64,000 bases of DNA from Collinsella sp. (GTDB taxonomy: Bacteria; Actinomycetota; Coriobacteriia; Coriobacteriales; Coriobacteriaceae): NCBI GenBank assembly GCA_019419455.1, contig DXZW01000048.1:62001-126000 (forward strand), written 5' to 3'. Each line of letters opens with the position of its first letter. The first letter of the stretch is position 1. Under the pieces are notes generated by a model. That model did no database searches. It saw nothing but the letters and a program-made list of their open reading frames with translations, and was not told the DNA's origin. The translations under genes were made by a program, and so were the position numbers. This document shows, piece after piece, positions 50,838-59,975 of the stretch.

Positions 50838-51563
50838 TTAAACAGGCTTCTTGTTGAGAATCACACCGTTGGTGGTGTAGCCCATGCGGTCGAGTGCCTC
50901 GAGCGCAGCGGCTCCCTCGGCCTCCTTCTTGGAGGAACCGGTGCCACGGCCCTGGCGAATACCGTCGATGAGCACCACAGCGGTAAAGGTGGGCGCATGC
51001 GCCGGGCCCTCGGAGCCGACCAGCTTATACGCGGGAGGCTCGTGGCCGTCCGCCTGCACGCACTCCTGCAAGAACGACTTGGGGTTCGCGGGGTGCTCGG
51101 CACGCTCGGAAGCCAGGTGCGGCTTAAGCGTACGGTGGATAAAGTCCGCCGCAACATCCCAGCCGGCATCCAGGTACAGCGCACCCACGAGCGACTCGTA
51201 GACGTTCTCGAGCGCCGAGTGCAGGCCACGCGCGCCGGTACCAGTCTCGGAGGCACCAAAGATGATGATGTCGTCGATACCCAGCTCGTGCGACACCTCG
51301 GACAGCGTGGCGCCCGACACTAAGGATACCTTCAGGCGCGTGAGCTTGCCCTCGTCAAACTCCGGATAGAACTCAAAGAGCGAACGGGCGACGACGGCGC
51401 CCAAAATGGAATCGCCCAAAAACTCAAGGCGCTCATAGCTGGCAGAAACCGGCTGGCCCTCGACTGCCGAGGGATGCGTAAGCGCCGCGCGCAGCAGCAC
51501 CTTATTATTGAACTCGTGGCCCAGGATTTCCTGGGCACGCGTAAGTCGTTCAGACAAAGCCAA
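50838..51563 (-). CDS. rnc: Ribonuclease III
   Basis: Double-strand RNA endonuclease processing rRNA and mRNAs, 241 residues. The catalytic domain (1-150) has the signature ERLEFLGDSILGAVVA with its acidic residues and the later Glu in LYESLVGALYLDAG-type region. A C-terminal dsRNA-binding domain (about 160-230) includes GRGTGSSKKEAEGAAALEAL. The start is TTG at 51563 after GGAGGCCTAGGTC, a few bases past the acpP stop. The acpP-rnc-smc order is widespread in Gram-positive bacteria. Confidence 0.95.
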   Translation of the reverse strand: MALSERLTRAQEILGHEFNNKVLLRAALTHPSAVEGQPVSASYERLEFLGDSILGAVVARSLFEFYPEFDEGKLTRLKVSLVSGATLSEVSHELGIDDIIIFGASETGTGARGLHSALENVYESLVGALYLDAGWDVAADFIHRTLKPHLASERAEHPANPKSFLQECVQADGHEPPAYKLVGSEGPAHAPTFTAVVLIDGIRQGRGTGSSKKEAEGAAALEALDRMGYTTNGVILNKKPV

Positions 51564-51566
51564 GAC

Positions 51567-51809
51567 CTAGGCCTCCCTGGCGTTTTCGATCGCGTCGACG
51601 GCGTCGGCGACAGAGTTGAGTGAGAGCAGAGTCTCGTCATCGATCTCGAGGTTGAACTCGTCCTCGATAGCCGTAACCAGCTGCAGGCGCTCGAGCGAGT
51701 TGGCATCGAGATCGTCAAAGGTGGTCTCATCGCTAATTTCGGCAACATCGACGCCCAGAACGTCAGCAGCGACCTCGGCGATCTTGTCGAGGATTTCGGA
51801 GCGGTCCAT
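51567..51809 (-). CDS. acpP: Acyl carrier protein
   Basis: An 80-residue acidic carrier for fatty-acid synthesis. The phosphopantetheine Ser lies in DDLDANSLERLQLV (about residue 38). The usual DSL reads NSL here, so the residue before the serine is Asn rather than Asp, an uncommon but tolerated change. The rest follows the four-helix ACP pattern (IEDEFNLEIDDET). The start at 51809 follows GAGAGGAAGCGCT; the longer open frame upstream is spurious. It lies between plsX and rnc, after a palindromic hairpin. Confidence 0.93.
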   Translation of the reverse strand: MDRSEILDKIAEVAADVLGVDVAEISDETTFDDLDANSLERLQLVTAIEDEFNLEIDDETLLSLNSVADAVDAIENAREA

Positions 51810-51845
51810 AGCGCTTCCTCTCATAGTGCATGAATACCAAAAGAA

Positions 51846-51867
51846 TGGTACCGCCCGGGCGGTACCA
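51846..51867 (-). terminator. Perfect 22-base palindrome between plsX and acpP
   Basis: The palindrome TGGTACCGCC with its exact reverse complement folds into a 9-bp stem with a tetraloop, followed on the minus strand by TTCTTTTGG. It could attenuate transcription or mark a processing site separating plsX from the more highly expressed acpP. It could equally be a dimer-binding operator. Confidence 0.5.
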
Positions 51868-51933
51868 AGACACGGTTCTGATTCTACCCCACGAAGCAGG
51901 CCGCGAGGCACATAACAGCGCTCTAACTCGCTC

Positions 51934-52953
51934 TTACAAAACGATGCCGTCCATAGAGTTGGCGACGTTCTCGACCAGCCCGGCGCGCACGGCTTCAGCC
52001 GCCGCGAGCGTACCGTTTTTGACGGCCTCGACCGAGGTGGCGCCATGGCCGATTAGGACCACGCCACGCAGGCCCAAAAGAATCGCGCCGCCCTTGGCAT
52101 CACCAGAGAGCTTGGCCTTAATCTCGCGCATCTGCTTTTTGATGAGCAGCGCGGCGATCTTGGTGCCGAGCGAGGCCATAAAGGCGCCCTTGAGCTCCTG
52201 CAGCAAAAACTTGGCAGCGCCCTCGGTGGCCTTGAGCGCAATATTGCCCGACATGCCGTCGGCAACGACGACATCGAAATTGCCCGAGGTGAGGTCGGTG
52301 CCTTCGCAGTTGCCCACAAAGCCGGGAACGGCGGCTTTCATGGCCGGGAAGCAGGCCTTGGTAAAGTTGGAACCCTTCTCGTCCTCGGTGCCATTGGCAA
52401 GCAGGCCCACGCGGGGATGCTCGATGCCCAGGACAACGCGGGCATAGGCGCTACCCATCTGGGCAAAACGCACCATGTCGTCGACCTCGACATCGGGGTT
52501 GGCGCCCATATCGCACAGCACCGTCAGACCGCCGGCGCGATTGGGCAGCGCATTGGTCAGACAGGGGCGCACCGGCTGCTTCTTGCCTTCGGCCATATAT
52601 CTAAACGGTGTGACGTAGGCGGTCGCGGCAGCGGTCATGGCGCCGGTGGAGCCGGCGGAGAAAAACGCGTCCGCGTTGCCCTTTTTGATGGCGCGGCAGG
52701 CAAGCACGATCGAGGACTTGCGCTTGGTCATCACGGCGCGAATGGGATCGTCATCCATGGCGATAACGTCGGGTGCCTCAAGGGCCTCAACACGTGCATG
52801 GGAAGCAGCAAAGGGATTGACGATTTCAGCGGGGCCAGCTGCCAAGACCTCGATATCGGGATCGGCGGCAAGTGCAGCCTCGATACCATCGAGAACAACC
52901 TGAGGTTTCTCGTCTCCACCCACAACGTCTACACAAACGCGAACGTTACTCAT
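51934..52953 (-). CDS. plsX: Phosphate acyltransferase PlsX
   Basis: Makes acyl-phosphate from acyl-ACP for phospholipid synthesis; peripheral membrane, 339 residues. The N-terminal signature reads VCVDVVGGDEKPQVVLDG (family: DAMGGD). Later blocks GSTGAMTAAATAYV, CDMGANPDVEVDDMVRFA and FDVVVADGMSGNIALKATEG are conserved. The start at 52953 has AAGGAGCATGTAT before it; the ATG six bases upstream is too close to that site. It follows rpmF, with a terminator between, in the usual yceD-rpmF-plsX order. Confidence 0.95.
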   Translation of the reverse strand: MSNVRVCVDVVGGDEKPQVVLDGIEAALAADPDIEVLAAGPAEIVNPFAASHARVEALEAPDVIAMDDDPIRAVMTKRKSSIVLACRAIKKGNADAFFSAGSTGAMTAAATAYVTPFRYMAEGKKQPVRPCLTNALPNRAGGLTVLCDMGANPDVEVDDMVRFAQMGSAYARVVLGIEHPRVGLLANGTEDEKGSNFTKACFPAMKAAVPGFVGNCEGTDLTSGNFDVVVADGMSGNIALKATEGAAKFLLQELKGAFMASLGTKIAALLIKKQMREIKAKLSGDAKGGAILLGLRGVVLIGHGATSVEAVKNGTLAAAEAVRAGLVENVANSMDGIVL

Positions 52954-52969
52954 ATACATGCTCCTTATA

Positions 52970-53000
52970 CAAAAATGGCCGACTCATTGAGCCGGCCATT
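52970..53000 (-). terminator. Terminator between rpmF and plsX
   Basis: AATGGCCG and CGGCCATT form a perfect 8-bp stem with an 11-base loop, followed by TTTTTG on the minus strand, 17 bases before the plsX start. It may be partial, since plsX usually shares a transcript with rpmF. Confidence 0.75.
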
Positions 53001-53040
53001 GTGGTTCCATTTGGAACGGCATCGCATCCAGAGTATACCG

Positions 53041-53220
53041 TTACTCGGTAACGATAACCTCGCGGTCCTTGTAGAAACCGCAGCTGGGGCACACGTGGTG
53101 CGGAAGCTTAACAGCGCCGCAACGGGGGCACGTGGACTGAGCCGCAGCCGAGATCTTCATGTTGGCGGAACGACGGGTGTGAGTGCGGATACGACCCTGC
53201 TTTTGTTTAGGTACGGGCAT
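53041..53220 (-). CDS. rpmF: 50S ribosomal protein L32
   Basis: A 59-residue ribosomal protein. The basic N-terminus MPVPKQKQGRIRTHTRRS is followed by a zinc-ribbon with two CxxC pairs (CPRCG and CPSCG), so it is the zinc-binding form of L32. The start follows AAGGAAGGTCACT. It lies directly after the yceD homologue, the near-universal pairing. Confidence 0.96.
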   Translation of the reverse strand: MPVPKQKQGRIRTHTRRSANMKISAAAQSTCPRCGAVKLPHHVCPSCGFYKDREVIVTE

Positions 53221-53284
53221 AGTGACCTTCCTTATGAACTATCCAGTGTGGCGATTACGCGCAAGTAGCGATACTACCACAGTT

Positions 53285-53839
53285 TTACTCATCGAGCTTG
53301 AGATTCTTCAATGCTGCAAATGGATTTTCCGTGGCAGCGGCCCATTCTGCCTCTGCCTGGGCGGCGCAATCGCATTGCTCGACGTTGAGATTGCAACCGC
53401 AAGTGGGACACAGACCGCGGCAATCGGGCTTGCAGAGCACCACAAACGGCGTGTCCATAACGACCGCGTCATTGATGGGCTCACCTAGATCGACGATGCG
53501 GTCCTCACCCAGGAGCTCGTAGCCGTCCTCGTAGGCCTCGGGATCCTCGGGCTCCTCGAAGAGGTAGAACTCCTCGATCTCGCCGGCGATATCAAACGAG
53601 GCAGGTTCCAGGCAACGGTCGCACTCGCCGATGGCGTGCGCGCGGACCATGCCCGTGAGCAAGACACCGGTACCGGCATTGGTAAAGACAACGTCGTAGT
53701 CGATGCCGTCCTGTAGCTGGTACTCCTTCTCGCCCACCGTGTAGGTGGCAACATCGACCTTGCCGGTCAGCGGATACGAATCACCAGGAAACTCGAGCTG
53801 CTCGGAAAGATCGACGGTAACGCTCGGGAACTCAGCCAT
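53285..53839 (-). CDS. yceD: YceD/DUF177 family protein
   Basis: A 184-residue protein found beside rpmF in most bacteria and thought to act in 23S rRNA accumulation or ribosome assembly. Features are the central GECDRCLEPASFDI motif, an acidic stretch (FEEPEDPEAYEDG) and a C-terminal CKPDCRGLCPTCGCNLN cysteine cluster that looks zinc-binding. The start overlaps the upstream gene's stop (TAATG), indicating coupling. Confidence 0.92.
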   Translation of the reverse strand: MAEFPSVTVDLSEQLEFPGDSYPLTGKVDVATYTVGEKEYQLQDGIDYDVVFTNAGTGVLLTGMVRAHAIGECDRCLEPASFDIAGEIEEFYLFEEPEDPEAYEDGYELLGEDRIVDLGEPINDAVVMDTPFVVLCKPDCRGLCPTCGCNLNVEQCDCAAQAEAEWAAATENPFAALKNLKLDE

Positions 53840-54336
53840 TACCACTGACCATTCTGTTGGGCGGCACCCTCGTTGAGCTGCTGACGGCAACGGGTAACGG
53901 TGCCGGTCAGGCTCTTGAGGTTCTCCTCCAGGTGCGTAAAGACCTGCTCTGCGTAGTCCTCGGCAGCATAACGCGTCTCGCGCTCGTACTGCTGGGCACG
54001 ATCGCGGATGTCGTCGGCCTGCTGCTGGGCTAAGCGGACGATCTCCTGCTCACCGGCAATGGTGAGGGCCTGCTGCTGAGCGTCGGCGATGATGGAATCG
54101 GCCTGAGCGGCGGCGGAAGCCATAAGCTCCTCGCGCTCCTTAAGGATACGGCGGGACTTCTGCCACTCCTCGGGATAGCTCATGCGGATCTCGTCGAGGA
54201 TGTTGAAGAACACGTCGGCGTCGATGACCTTGAACTGAGCGTTCTTGCCGAAAGGCGGCTTGGCTTCCTCGATCAGCCCTTCGAGCTCATCGACCAAGCT
54301 GACGATCCTATCGCCAGGAAAATTCTCGCCCGGCAT
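53839..54336 (-). CDS. DivIVA-like coiled-coil protein
   Basis: A 165-residue mainly helical protein. Residues 1-60 include RIVSLVDELEGLIEEAK and FFNILDEIRMSYPEEWQ. Residues 60-150 are a long coiled coil (AAAQADSIIADAQQQAL, AQQQADDIRDRAQQYE) ending in a Gln-rich tail. This resembles the DivIVA/V-ATPase subunit H-like proteins encoded next to coaD in many Gram-positives, but the exact function is unknown; a structural or division-related role is plausible. The start at 54336 follows GAAAGGAGACCGG. Confidence 0.75.
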   Translation of the reverse strand: MPGENFPGDRIVSLVDELEGLIEEAKPPFGKNAQFKVIDADVFFNILDEIRMSYPEEWQKSRRILKEREELMASAAAQADSIIADAQQQALTIAGEQEIVRLAQQQADDIRDRAQQYERETRYAAEDYAEQVFTHLEENLKSLTGTVTRCRQQLNEGAAQQNGQW

Positions 54337-54404
54337 CCGGTCTCCTTTCATAGGTAACATATCATCGTGCTAGTTTACCACATGCCACCAGGCAATAAAA
54401 AACG

Positions 54405-54902
54405 TCACGAAAAGCGATGTCTGAGCGCTTCGACCACGTTGGGCGGGACAAACGTCGATACATCGCTGCCGAGTGAGGCGATCTGGCGAACGACCGAGCT
54501 CGAGATATAGCCGTACTGCGGCGCACTCATGACAAAGATGGACTCCAGCTCGTTATCCAAGCGATAATTGAGATCTGCCTGCTGCAGCTCGTACTCAAAG
54601 TCGGTCATGGCGCGCAGGCCCTTGACCACGGCCCCCGCCCCCTGCTCGCGAGCGAAGTCGACCAAGAGGCCGGTAAAGGGCAGGACCTCGACGCCGTCGA
54701 TATCACCGAGCGCCTCGCGGGCCAGCGCCACGCGCTCATCGAGCATAAACGTGGTACCCACACCGTTTTTACCCTGCGACTCGGCAACAGCGACGATCAC
54801 GCTGGGAAAGATGCGGCGGGCGCGGCGGATGACGTCGATATGGCCAAACGTGATGGGATCGAAGGTGCCCGGGACGATCACGCGGTTGATGGTGTCATTC
54901 AT
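54405..54902 (-). CDS. coaD: Phosphopantetheine adenylyltransferase
   Basis: Fourth step of coenzyme A synthesis: transfers AMP from ATP to 4'-phosphopantetheine. The 165-residue nucleotidyltransferase shows the T/HxGH motif in VPGTFDPITFGHIDVI (residues about 9-24) and the conserved VKGLRAMTDFEYELQQADLN and APQYGYISSSVVRQIA blocks. The start at 54902 follows CAGGAGGACGACC and overlaps the end of rsmD. Confidence 0.96.
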   Translation of the reverse strand: MNDTINRVIVPGTFDPITFGHIDVIRRARRIFPSVIVAVAESQGKNGVGTTFMLDERVALAREALGDIDGVEVLPFTGLLVDFAREQGAGAVVKGLRAMTDFEYELQQADLNYRLDNELESIFVMSAPQYGYISSSVVRQIASLGSDVSTFVPPNVVEALRHRFS

Positions 54903-55551
54903 GGTCGTCCTCCTGAAACGTCGTGGCATCGTTGTTGTGAGCATCGGTGCCAGCGCAATCTTCCTCACCATCGTCATCGCCGACCCAACGAAGCAGGTCG
55001 ACCGAGGTAATGCCGTAGCGCTTCTCGCGCACGATCTCAAAGCCTGCCGGATGCGCGCCCGCATCGGCGGCGGCATGCTCAAACAGGGCATAAGCGCCAG
55101 GTGCAAGCAGACCCTGCTGAGCCAGCTTCTGCAGCAGCTCCTCGACCGGCTCGGCACCAAAAGCATAGGGCGGGTCGAGCAGGACCAGATCAAAGGGGCC
55201 GCCCGGCACACGACCGCGCGAGGCACTCGCCAGCATGTCGCCCGTTATCACGCGCCAACGCGCACGGTCACGGCAGAGCGACTCGATATTCTTGGTAATG
55301 AGCCGCGCGGCATTCCGATCGATCTCGAACGTCGTGAGCGAGCGGGCACCACGTGAGAGCATCTCTAACCCTAAGGCACCGGAGCCGCCAAAGGCGTCCA
55401 GCACGCGGACCTCGTCCAGATCGAAGTCGAATGCCGACATGACCATAGATGCGCATGCCTCGCGCACGCGATCGGTCGTGGGGCGGGTGACATCGCGACC
55501 ACGGGGCTCCTCGATCTTACGACCGCGCCATTCGCCGCCGATGATTCTCAT
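54895..55551 (-). CDS. rsmD: 16S rRNA (guanine-966-N2)-methyltransferase RsmD
   Basis: A 218-residue Rossmann methyltransferase of small ribosomal subunit RNA. The start MRIIGGEWRGRKI, SAM-binding LDAFGGSGALGLEML and catalytic LLDPPYAFG (DPPY) are all diagnostic. An Asp/Asn-rich C-terminal tail (about 190-218) is extra. It overlaps recG by ATGA and coaD by eight bases; rsmD-coaD is a near-universal pair. Confidence 0.95.
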   Translation of the reverse strand: MRIIGGEWRGRKIEEPRGRDVTRPTTDRVREACASMVMSAFDFDLDEVRVLDAFGGSGALGLEMLSRGARSLTTFEIDRNAARLITKNIESLCRDRARWRVITGDMLASASRGRVPGGPFDLVLLDPPYAFGAEPVEELLQKLAQQGLLAPGAYALFEHAAADAGAHPAGFEIVREKRYGITSVDLLRWVGDDDGEEDCAGTDAHNNDATTFQEDDHE

Positions 55552-57725
55552 CCTCCGCTGACCTCCTTAAAAATGTGTCGATATCGCATGGCGACCGCAT
55601 CGCGCAGGGGGCGCGTCGCCACGGAGTCAAGGTTGCAAGCATACCGCAAGAGCTCGACCGCGTCCAAATGGGCCCACTCGATCAGCTCCTCGTCGGCATC
55701 CAGGTCGACAAAGCGCAGGGTCACTCCGCCATGCTGGCGGTACCCCAGGATTTCGCCCTCGTGGCGCAGACGCAGGTCCATCTGGGCGAGCGTAAAGCCA
55801 TCCGAGGTTTTTTCGAGCGATTGCAGGCGATCTTGTGCTGCCGAAGCGCCGCCGTTGCCCTTGGAGTGCGTCATGACCAGGCACGTGCCCGACACACTGC
55901 CACGGCCCACGCGACCGCGCAGCTGGTGCAGAGCAGCCAAACCAAAGCGCTCCCCGTTCTCGATGACCATGACGGTGGCGTTAGGCACGTCGACGCCCAC
56001 CTCGACCACCGTAGTCGAGACGAGCACGTCAATCTCGCCACGCTTAAAGGCATCGATAACCTGGTCCTTCTCTCCCGCTGGCATGCGGCCGTGAAGGCGC
56101 TCGATGGCAAGACCCGGCAACGCCAGACGCAGGCGATCGAGCTCGGTCGCCGTATCGTGCAGCGGCACGGGGACCGTCACGCGGCCCTCGTCGTCGCGGG
56201 CGATACCGGGCACGTCCTCCAGCTCATCGGCCGAGTCGCTCGGCTCCACGAGCGGGCAAATCACGTAGGCCTGCTGACCCTTTTCATGCGCCTCGCGGAT
56301 GGCGCCATAGGCAAGGTCGCGGCTCGACTCGGTAAGCACGCGTGTCGTCACGCCAGCGCCAGGGACGGGCCGATGGCGGATGATGCTCGTGTCCAGATCG
56401 CCGTAGACCGAAAGCGCCAGCGTACGTGGGATGGGCGTTGCCGTCATAACGAGCAGATCGGCACCAGGGCCCTTCGCACGCAGGGCGTTGCGTTGGCCGA
56501 CGCCAAACCGGTGCTGCTCATCGATGACTACGAGCGACAGATACTTAAACGCCACGTTATCCGAAAGGACCGCGTGGGTTCCAAAGAGGACGTCGAGCTC
56601 TCCCGATTCCAGCTGTGCATGGATGCGCTCGCGCTCTGCGGCCGGCGTGGCACCCGTCAGAAGCGCCCAAGACATGCCGGCCTGCGAGAGCAGAGGGCCG
56701 GTCTTATCGGCATATTGACGCGCCAGCACGCCCGTGGGCGCCATAACGCAGGCCTGTGTGCCGCTATCGGCAGCCACAGCCAGCGCGCAGGCGGCAATGG
56801 CGGTCTTACCGGTACCGACATCGCCCAGCAGCAGGCGGTTCATCACGCGCCCGCCATCGCACATATCGCGCAGGATGTCTTGGAACGCGGCCTCCTGCTC
56901 GTCGCTCAGCGAAAACGGCAGGGCCTGCTTGAGCGCGGCCAGGTGCTCGCCCGCGGCGTGGGCGTAGGGAGCGACTTCGACCAAGACACCGTCGTTGCGC
57001 AGACGCAGCGCCAGCTGCAGGTAGAGGCACTCCTCGTAGGCAAGCCGTGCGCGCGCGATTTCGCGCTCAGCCATGCTCGAGGGAAAGTGGATCGATCGAA
57101 GGGCACGGGCATGGCTCATCAGGCGACGTTTAACGCGTAAGCGTGCCGGAATGGGATCAAAGGGATTGCCGACGACCTCGAGCGCGCCACTTACGATACG
57201 GCGCATCCATGCCTGACTCACGCCGTCACTCACGTAATGGACCGGCAGGATAGTGCCCGCGGCGCGCCCTTCCTCAAGCTTTTCAAAGTGCGGCGAGGCC
57301 ATCTGCTTAAAGCCGTAGGCAAACTCGACCTTACCCATTACGGCCAGGCGGTCGCCCTGCTTAAGCTGCTGGGCAATCCAGGGCTGGCGGAAAAAGGCGA
57401 CCTGCAGCACGCCCGTCTCGTCAACGAGTGAGACCTCGGTCACCTGCATGCGCGGACGCGGCTGCTTTTGGACGATACGATCGACCGTGGCGATGATGGT
57501 ACACACGGTACCGATGGGCGCCATCTCGATGGACCAGGAGCGCGTAAAGTCCAGGTATCGATGAGGGATATGGAGAAGGAGGTCCCCCACCGTCCGAATT
57601 CCCAGACGGCGAAGGGCCTCCTCACGTTTACCCGAAACATATTTGAGTCGCGCGATATCCTCGTCGAGCGCATTGCTCTGGGCAAAGCGCTCCGAGACGC
57701 GCGGCACGGAGCACAGTTCGGACAT
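55548..57725 (-). CDS. recG: ATP-dependent DNA helicase RecG
   Basis: Branch-migrating helicase that regresses stalled replication forks, 725 residues. An N-terminal OB-fold wedge domain (about 60-170) is followed by helicase motifs: LLLGDVGTGKTAIAACA (I), VIDEQHRFGVGQR (II, DEQH), VMTATPIPRTLALSVYGDLD (III), and RLHGRMPAGEKDQV and QLRGRVGRGSVSG (V-VI). Start at 57725 has only a weak AGG upstream and follows the fakA stop by 10 bases. Confidence 0.96.
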   Translation of the reverse strand: MSELCSVPRVSERFAQSNALDEDIARLKYVSGKREEALRRLGIRTVGDLLLHIPHRYLDFTRSWSIEMAPIGTVCTIIATVDRIVQKQPRPRMQVTEVSLVDETGVLQVAFFRQPWIAQQLKQGDRLAVMGKVEFAYGFKQMASPHFEKLEEGRAAGTILPVHYVSDGVSQAWMRRIVSGALEVVGNPFDPIPARLRVKRRLMSHARALRSIHFPSSMAEREIARARLAYEECLYLQLALRLRNDGVLVEVAPYAHAAGEHLAALKQALPFSLSDEQEAAFQDILRDMCDGGRVMNRLLLGDVGTGKTAIAACALAVAADSGTQACVMAPTGVLARQYADKTGPLLSQAGMSWALLTGATPAAERERIHAQLESGELDVLFGTHAVLSDNVAFKYLSLVVIDEQHRFGVGQRNALRAKGPGADLLVMTATPIPRTLALSVYGDLDTSIIRHRPVPGAGVTTRVLTESSRDLAYGAIREAHEKGQQAYVICPLVEPSDSADELEDVPGIARDDEGRVTVPVPLHDTATELDRLRLALPGLAIERLHGRMPAGEKDQVIDAFKRGEIDVLVSTTVVEVGVDVPNATVMVIENGERFGLAALHQLRGRVGRGSVSGTCLVMTHSKGNGGASAAQDRLQSLEKTSDGFTLAQMDLRLRHEGEILGYRQHGGVTLRFVDLDADEELIEWAHLDAVELLRYACNLDSVATRPLRDAVAMRYRHIFKEVSGG

Positions 57726-57735
57726 GGGCAGTTGC

Positions 57736-59397
57736 CTACTCGATCGAGAAGATCACGGGATAGAGCGGCTGCTCGCCACGATGGGCGTCGATCTCCAGAT
57801 CGGGCTGAGCCTCCTCGATAGCGTCGACGATCTCCTGGAAGGCCTCATCGGACAGTTCCTCGCCGGCCAGAATCGTCAGCGCGTCGCCCTCCTCTTCCTC
57901 CTGCATACGGTTGATGCAATCGAGCGTGACCTGCTTCACGTCGGAGCCGACCACGTCGATGGAGCCGGCAATGATGCCCATGACGTCACCGGAGTGAATT
58001 GGCGAACCGTCGGAGGCACTGGAGTCGCGCACGGCGCGGGTGACCTCGCCATCGCGGACCTCGCTGATGGCGTCGACCATAGCGGCGACGGCATCCTCGA
58101 GCTCGGAATCGGGCAGGACCGCGAACAGCGCGGAGAAGGCCTGCGGAACGGTCTTGGTGGGAACGACGGCGACCTTCTTGTCGGTGCAGGCAGAGGCAGC
58201 GGCCTCGGCGGCCATGCGGATGTTGCCGTTGTTGGGCAGAATGATGACCGAGGTCGCGTTGACCTGGTCGACGGCGCCCAGCAGGTCTGCAGTCGAGGGA
58301 TTCATGGTCTGGCCACCGGACACGATCACGTCAACGCCGAGGGACTTGAGGATGCCTGCCTCGCCGGAACCGGCGGCAACGGCGACAAAGCCCAGGGCCT
58401 TCGCGGGCTCGGCGGCCTTCTCCTGGTCCTCGTGGATCTTGGCGGTACGGTCGTGGGCCTCCATCTCCATGTTGTGGATAAAGACCTCGTAGATCTGGCC
58501 AAGCTGCAGCATGTGCTCGAGCACCAGGTTCGGGGTGTTGGAGTGCACGTGGATCTTGTAGTCGGGATATGCGCCCACGAGCAGCTCACAGTCGCCCATG
58601 GAACCCAGGAACTTAAGGCACTCGTCCTCGTCAAACGGGGCGTCGGCCTTAAACAGGAACTCATTGCAGTAACGGAATTCCGAGCCCTCCCAGTCGTCGT
58701 TAGCCTCGATCTCAACGCGGCCAAGAGCGGCATCACGAGCAGAGCCGGCGGAGTCAAACGTAGCGGAGAAATCCTCGACAACGGTGCTGCGGCCAAGAGC
58801 GGCAGCTACGAAGTTCTCGAGGAAGATGGCAAAGCCAAAGGCGCCGGAGTCGACCACGCCGTTCTCCTTCAGAACGGGCAGCAGGTCGGGCGTGCGAGCG
58901 ACGGACTGGTAGGCCTCGACGACGATGGCATCGAGCGCGTCCTCGGTCGAGAACTTCTTCTTTTCGCACTCGTCGGCCTTGGTCGAGACATCGCGCAGCA
59001 CCGTGAGGATCGTACCCTCGATGGGCTTGCGGACGGCCTGGAAGGCAACCTTGACGGCTCGGCGGAACGCATAGGCGATGTTGGCGGACGTGATGGGCTC
59101 ATCGGCAGAGACAAGGCCCTCGGCCACACCACGCAGAATCTGCGAGGTGATGACGCCGGAGTTGCCGCGGGCACCCATCAGGGAGCCGTGGGTGATGGCG
59201 CCGGCGATGGCCTCCATATCGGCATCGGCGGGAAGGGCGGAAAGCTCCTTGGTCACCGAGGCGAGCGTGAGCGACATGTTGGTACCGGTGTCGCCGTCGG
59301 GTACGGGGAAGACATTGAGCTTGTTGATCTCCTCGGCCTTGTCGGAAACAGCAGCCGCAGCGATCGGAAAACAGGTGCGAATGGTCTTTGCAATCAT
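57736..59397 (-). CDS. fakA: DAK2-domain fatty acid kinase catalytic subunit (FakA/YloV-like)
   Basis: A 553-residue kinase of the FakA family, which phosphorylates fatty acids carried by FakB proteins. The N-terminal DAK2 domain (1-200) holds NKLNVFPVPDGDTGTNM with the metal-binding Asp cluster and ARGNSGVITSQILRG. The middle domain and the C-terminal DegV-like region (VIILPNNGNIRMAAEAA) complete the fold. No FakB (DegV) gene is in the window. It lies between an Asp23-family gene and recG, the standard Gram-positive order. Confidence 0.92.
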   Translation of the reverse strand: MIAKTIRTCFPIAAAAVSDKAEEINKLNVFPVPDGDTGTNMSLTLASVTKELSALPADADMEAIAGAITHGSLMGARGNSGVITSQILRGVAEGLVSADEPITSANIAYAFRRAVKVAFQAVRKPIEGTILTVLRDVSTKADECEKKKFSTEDALDAIVVEAYQSVARTPDLLPVLKENGVVDSGAFGFAIFLENFVAAALGRSTVVEDFSATFDSAGSARDAALGRVEIEANDDWEGSEFRYCNEFLFKADAPFDEDECLKFLGSMGDCELLVGAYPDYKIHVHSNTPNLVLEHMLQLGQIYEVFIHNMEMEAHDRTAKIHEDQEKAAEPAKALGFVAVAAGSGEAGILKSLGVDVIVSGGQTMNPSTADLLGAVDQVNATSVIILPNNGNIRMAAEAAASACTDKKVAVVPTKTVPQAFSALFAVLPDSELEDAVAAMVDAISEVRDGEVTRAVRDSSASDGSPIHSGDVMGIIAGSIDVVGSDVKQVTLDCINRMQEEEEGDALTILAGEELSDEAFQEIVDAIEEAQPDLEIDAHRGEQPLYPVIFSIE

Positions 59398-59424
59398 GGG
59401 TATTTGAATCTCCGTTTTCGGATG

Positions 59425-59781
59425 CTAGTTCAGACGGCTCTTGAGCGCGTCGATGTGAATGCCGATCTTAAGGCTGGCGGGATCGATCTGGGCGATCTCC
59501 TGCAGGGTGAAGGCAACGGAGCTCGAAAGATTGTGGCAGACGGACTTCATGTTGACGCCGTTCTCGAGCACGACGTGAAGATCGACCGTAAGGCCGTTCT
59601 CGTCGGCGGAGACAAGCACGCCCTTGCGGAGGCGCTGACCGGCAAGCAGGCGCACGCTCTCGGCGCCCTGGAGCTGCTCAGCCATACCGACGACGCCATA
59701 GCACGTCATCGCGGCATAACCGGCAATATCGGCAATAACGTCGTTCGAGACGCTCAGGCTGCCGTTGATGGTCTCAGACAC
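59425..59781 (-). CDS. Asp23/Gls24 family protein, second copy
   Basis: A 118-residue Asp23-family protein (YloU-like), with ISNDVIADIAGYAAMTCYGVVGMA-type start, VDLHVVLENGVNMKSV and the C-terminal EIAQIDPASLKIGIHIDAL. Paired with fakA as in most Gram-positives. The start is GTG at 59781 after AAGGAGATTCTT. It is a distinct paralogue of the protein at 11725-12087, so the two probably serve different complexes. An ATTCTA (-10, minus strand TAGAAT) at 59838-59843 may be its promoter. Confidence 0.9.
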   Translation of the reverse strand: MSETINGSLSVSNDVIADIAGYAAMTCYGVVGMAEQLQGAESVRLLAGQRLRKGVLVSADENGLTVDLHVVLENGVNMKSVCHNLSSSVAFTLQEIAQIDPASLKIGIHIDALKSRLN

Positions 59782-59939
59782 AAGAATCTCCTTATCTGGT
59801 GCTCACGGCACCATGTCGTGGGAGCAATCATTGCAATATTCTACAACGACCGCGCCATGTTGAGGTGGTGGGTCGCGGGATTACATCCTCGACACGAAAT
59901 GTTGATATGGCAACGTTCGAGTCAAGTGTTCGCAGCATG

Positions 59940-59970
59940 AAAAAACCCGCCGCATAAGCGACGGGTTTTA
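59940..59970 (-). terminator. Terminator after the tRNA genes
   Basis: Minus-strand AAAACCCG and CGGGTTTT with an inner CGC/GCG helix form a hairpin followed by TTTTTTCAT. It lies 5 bases after the second tRNA-Asn and ends the tRNA transcript. Confidence 0.8.
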
Positions 59971-59975
59971 CAACC

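Noticed and set aside
57643..59940. 765-residue plus-strand open frame opposite fakA and asp23
   Set aside because: Runs across two genes and the gap between them in antisense; Gly/Asp/Val-rich without domains.
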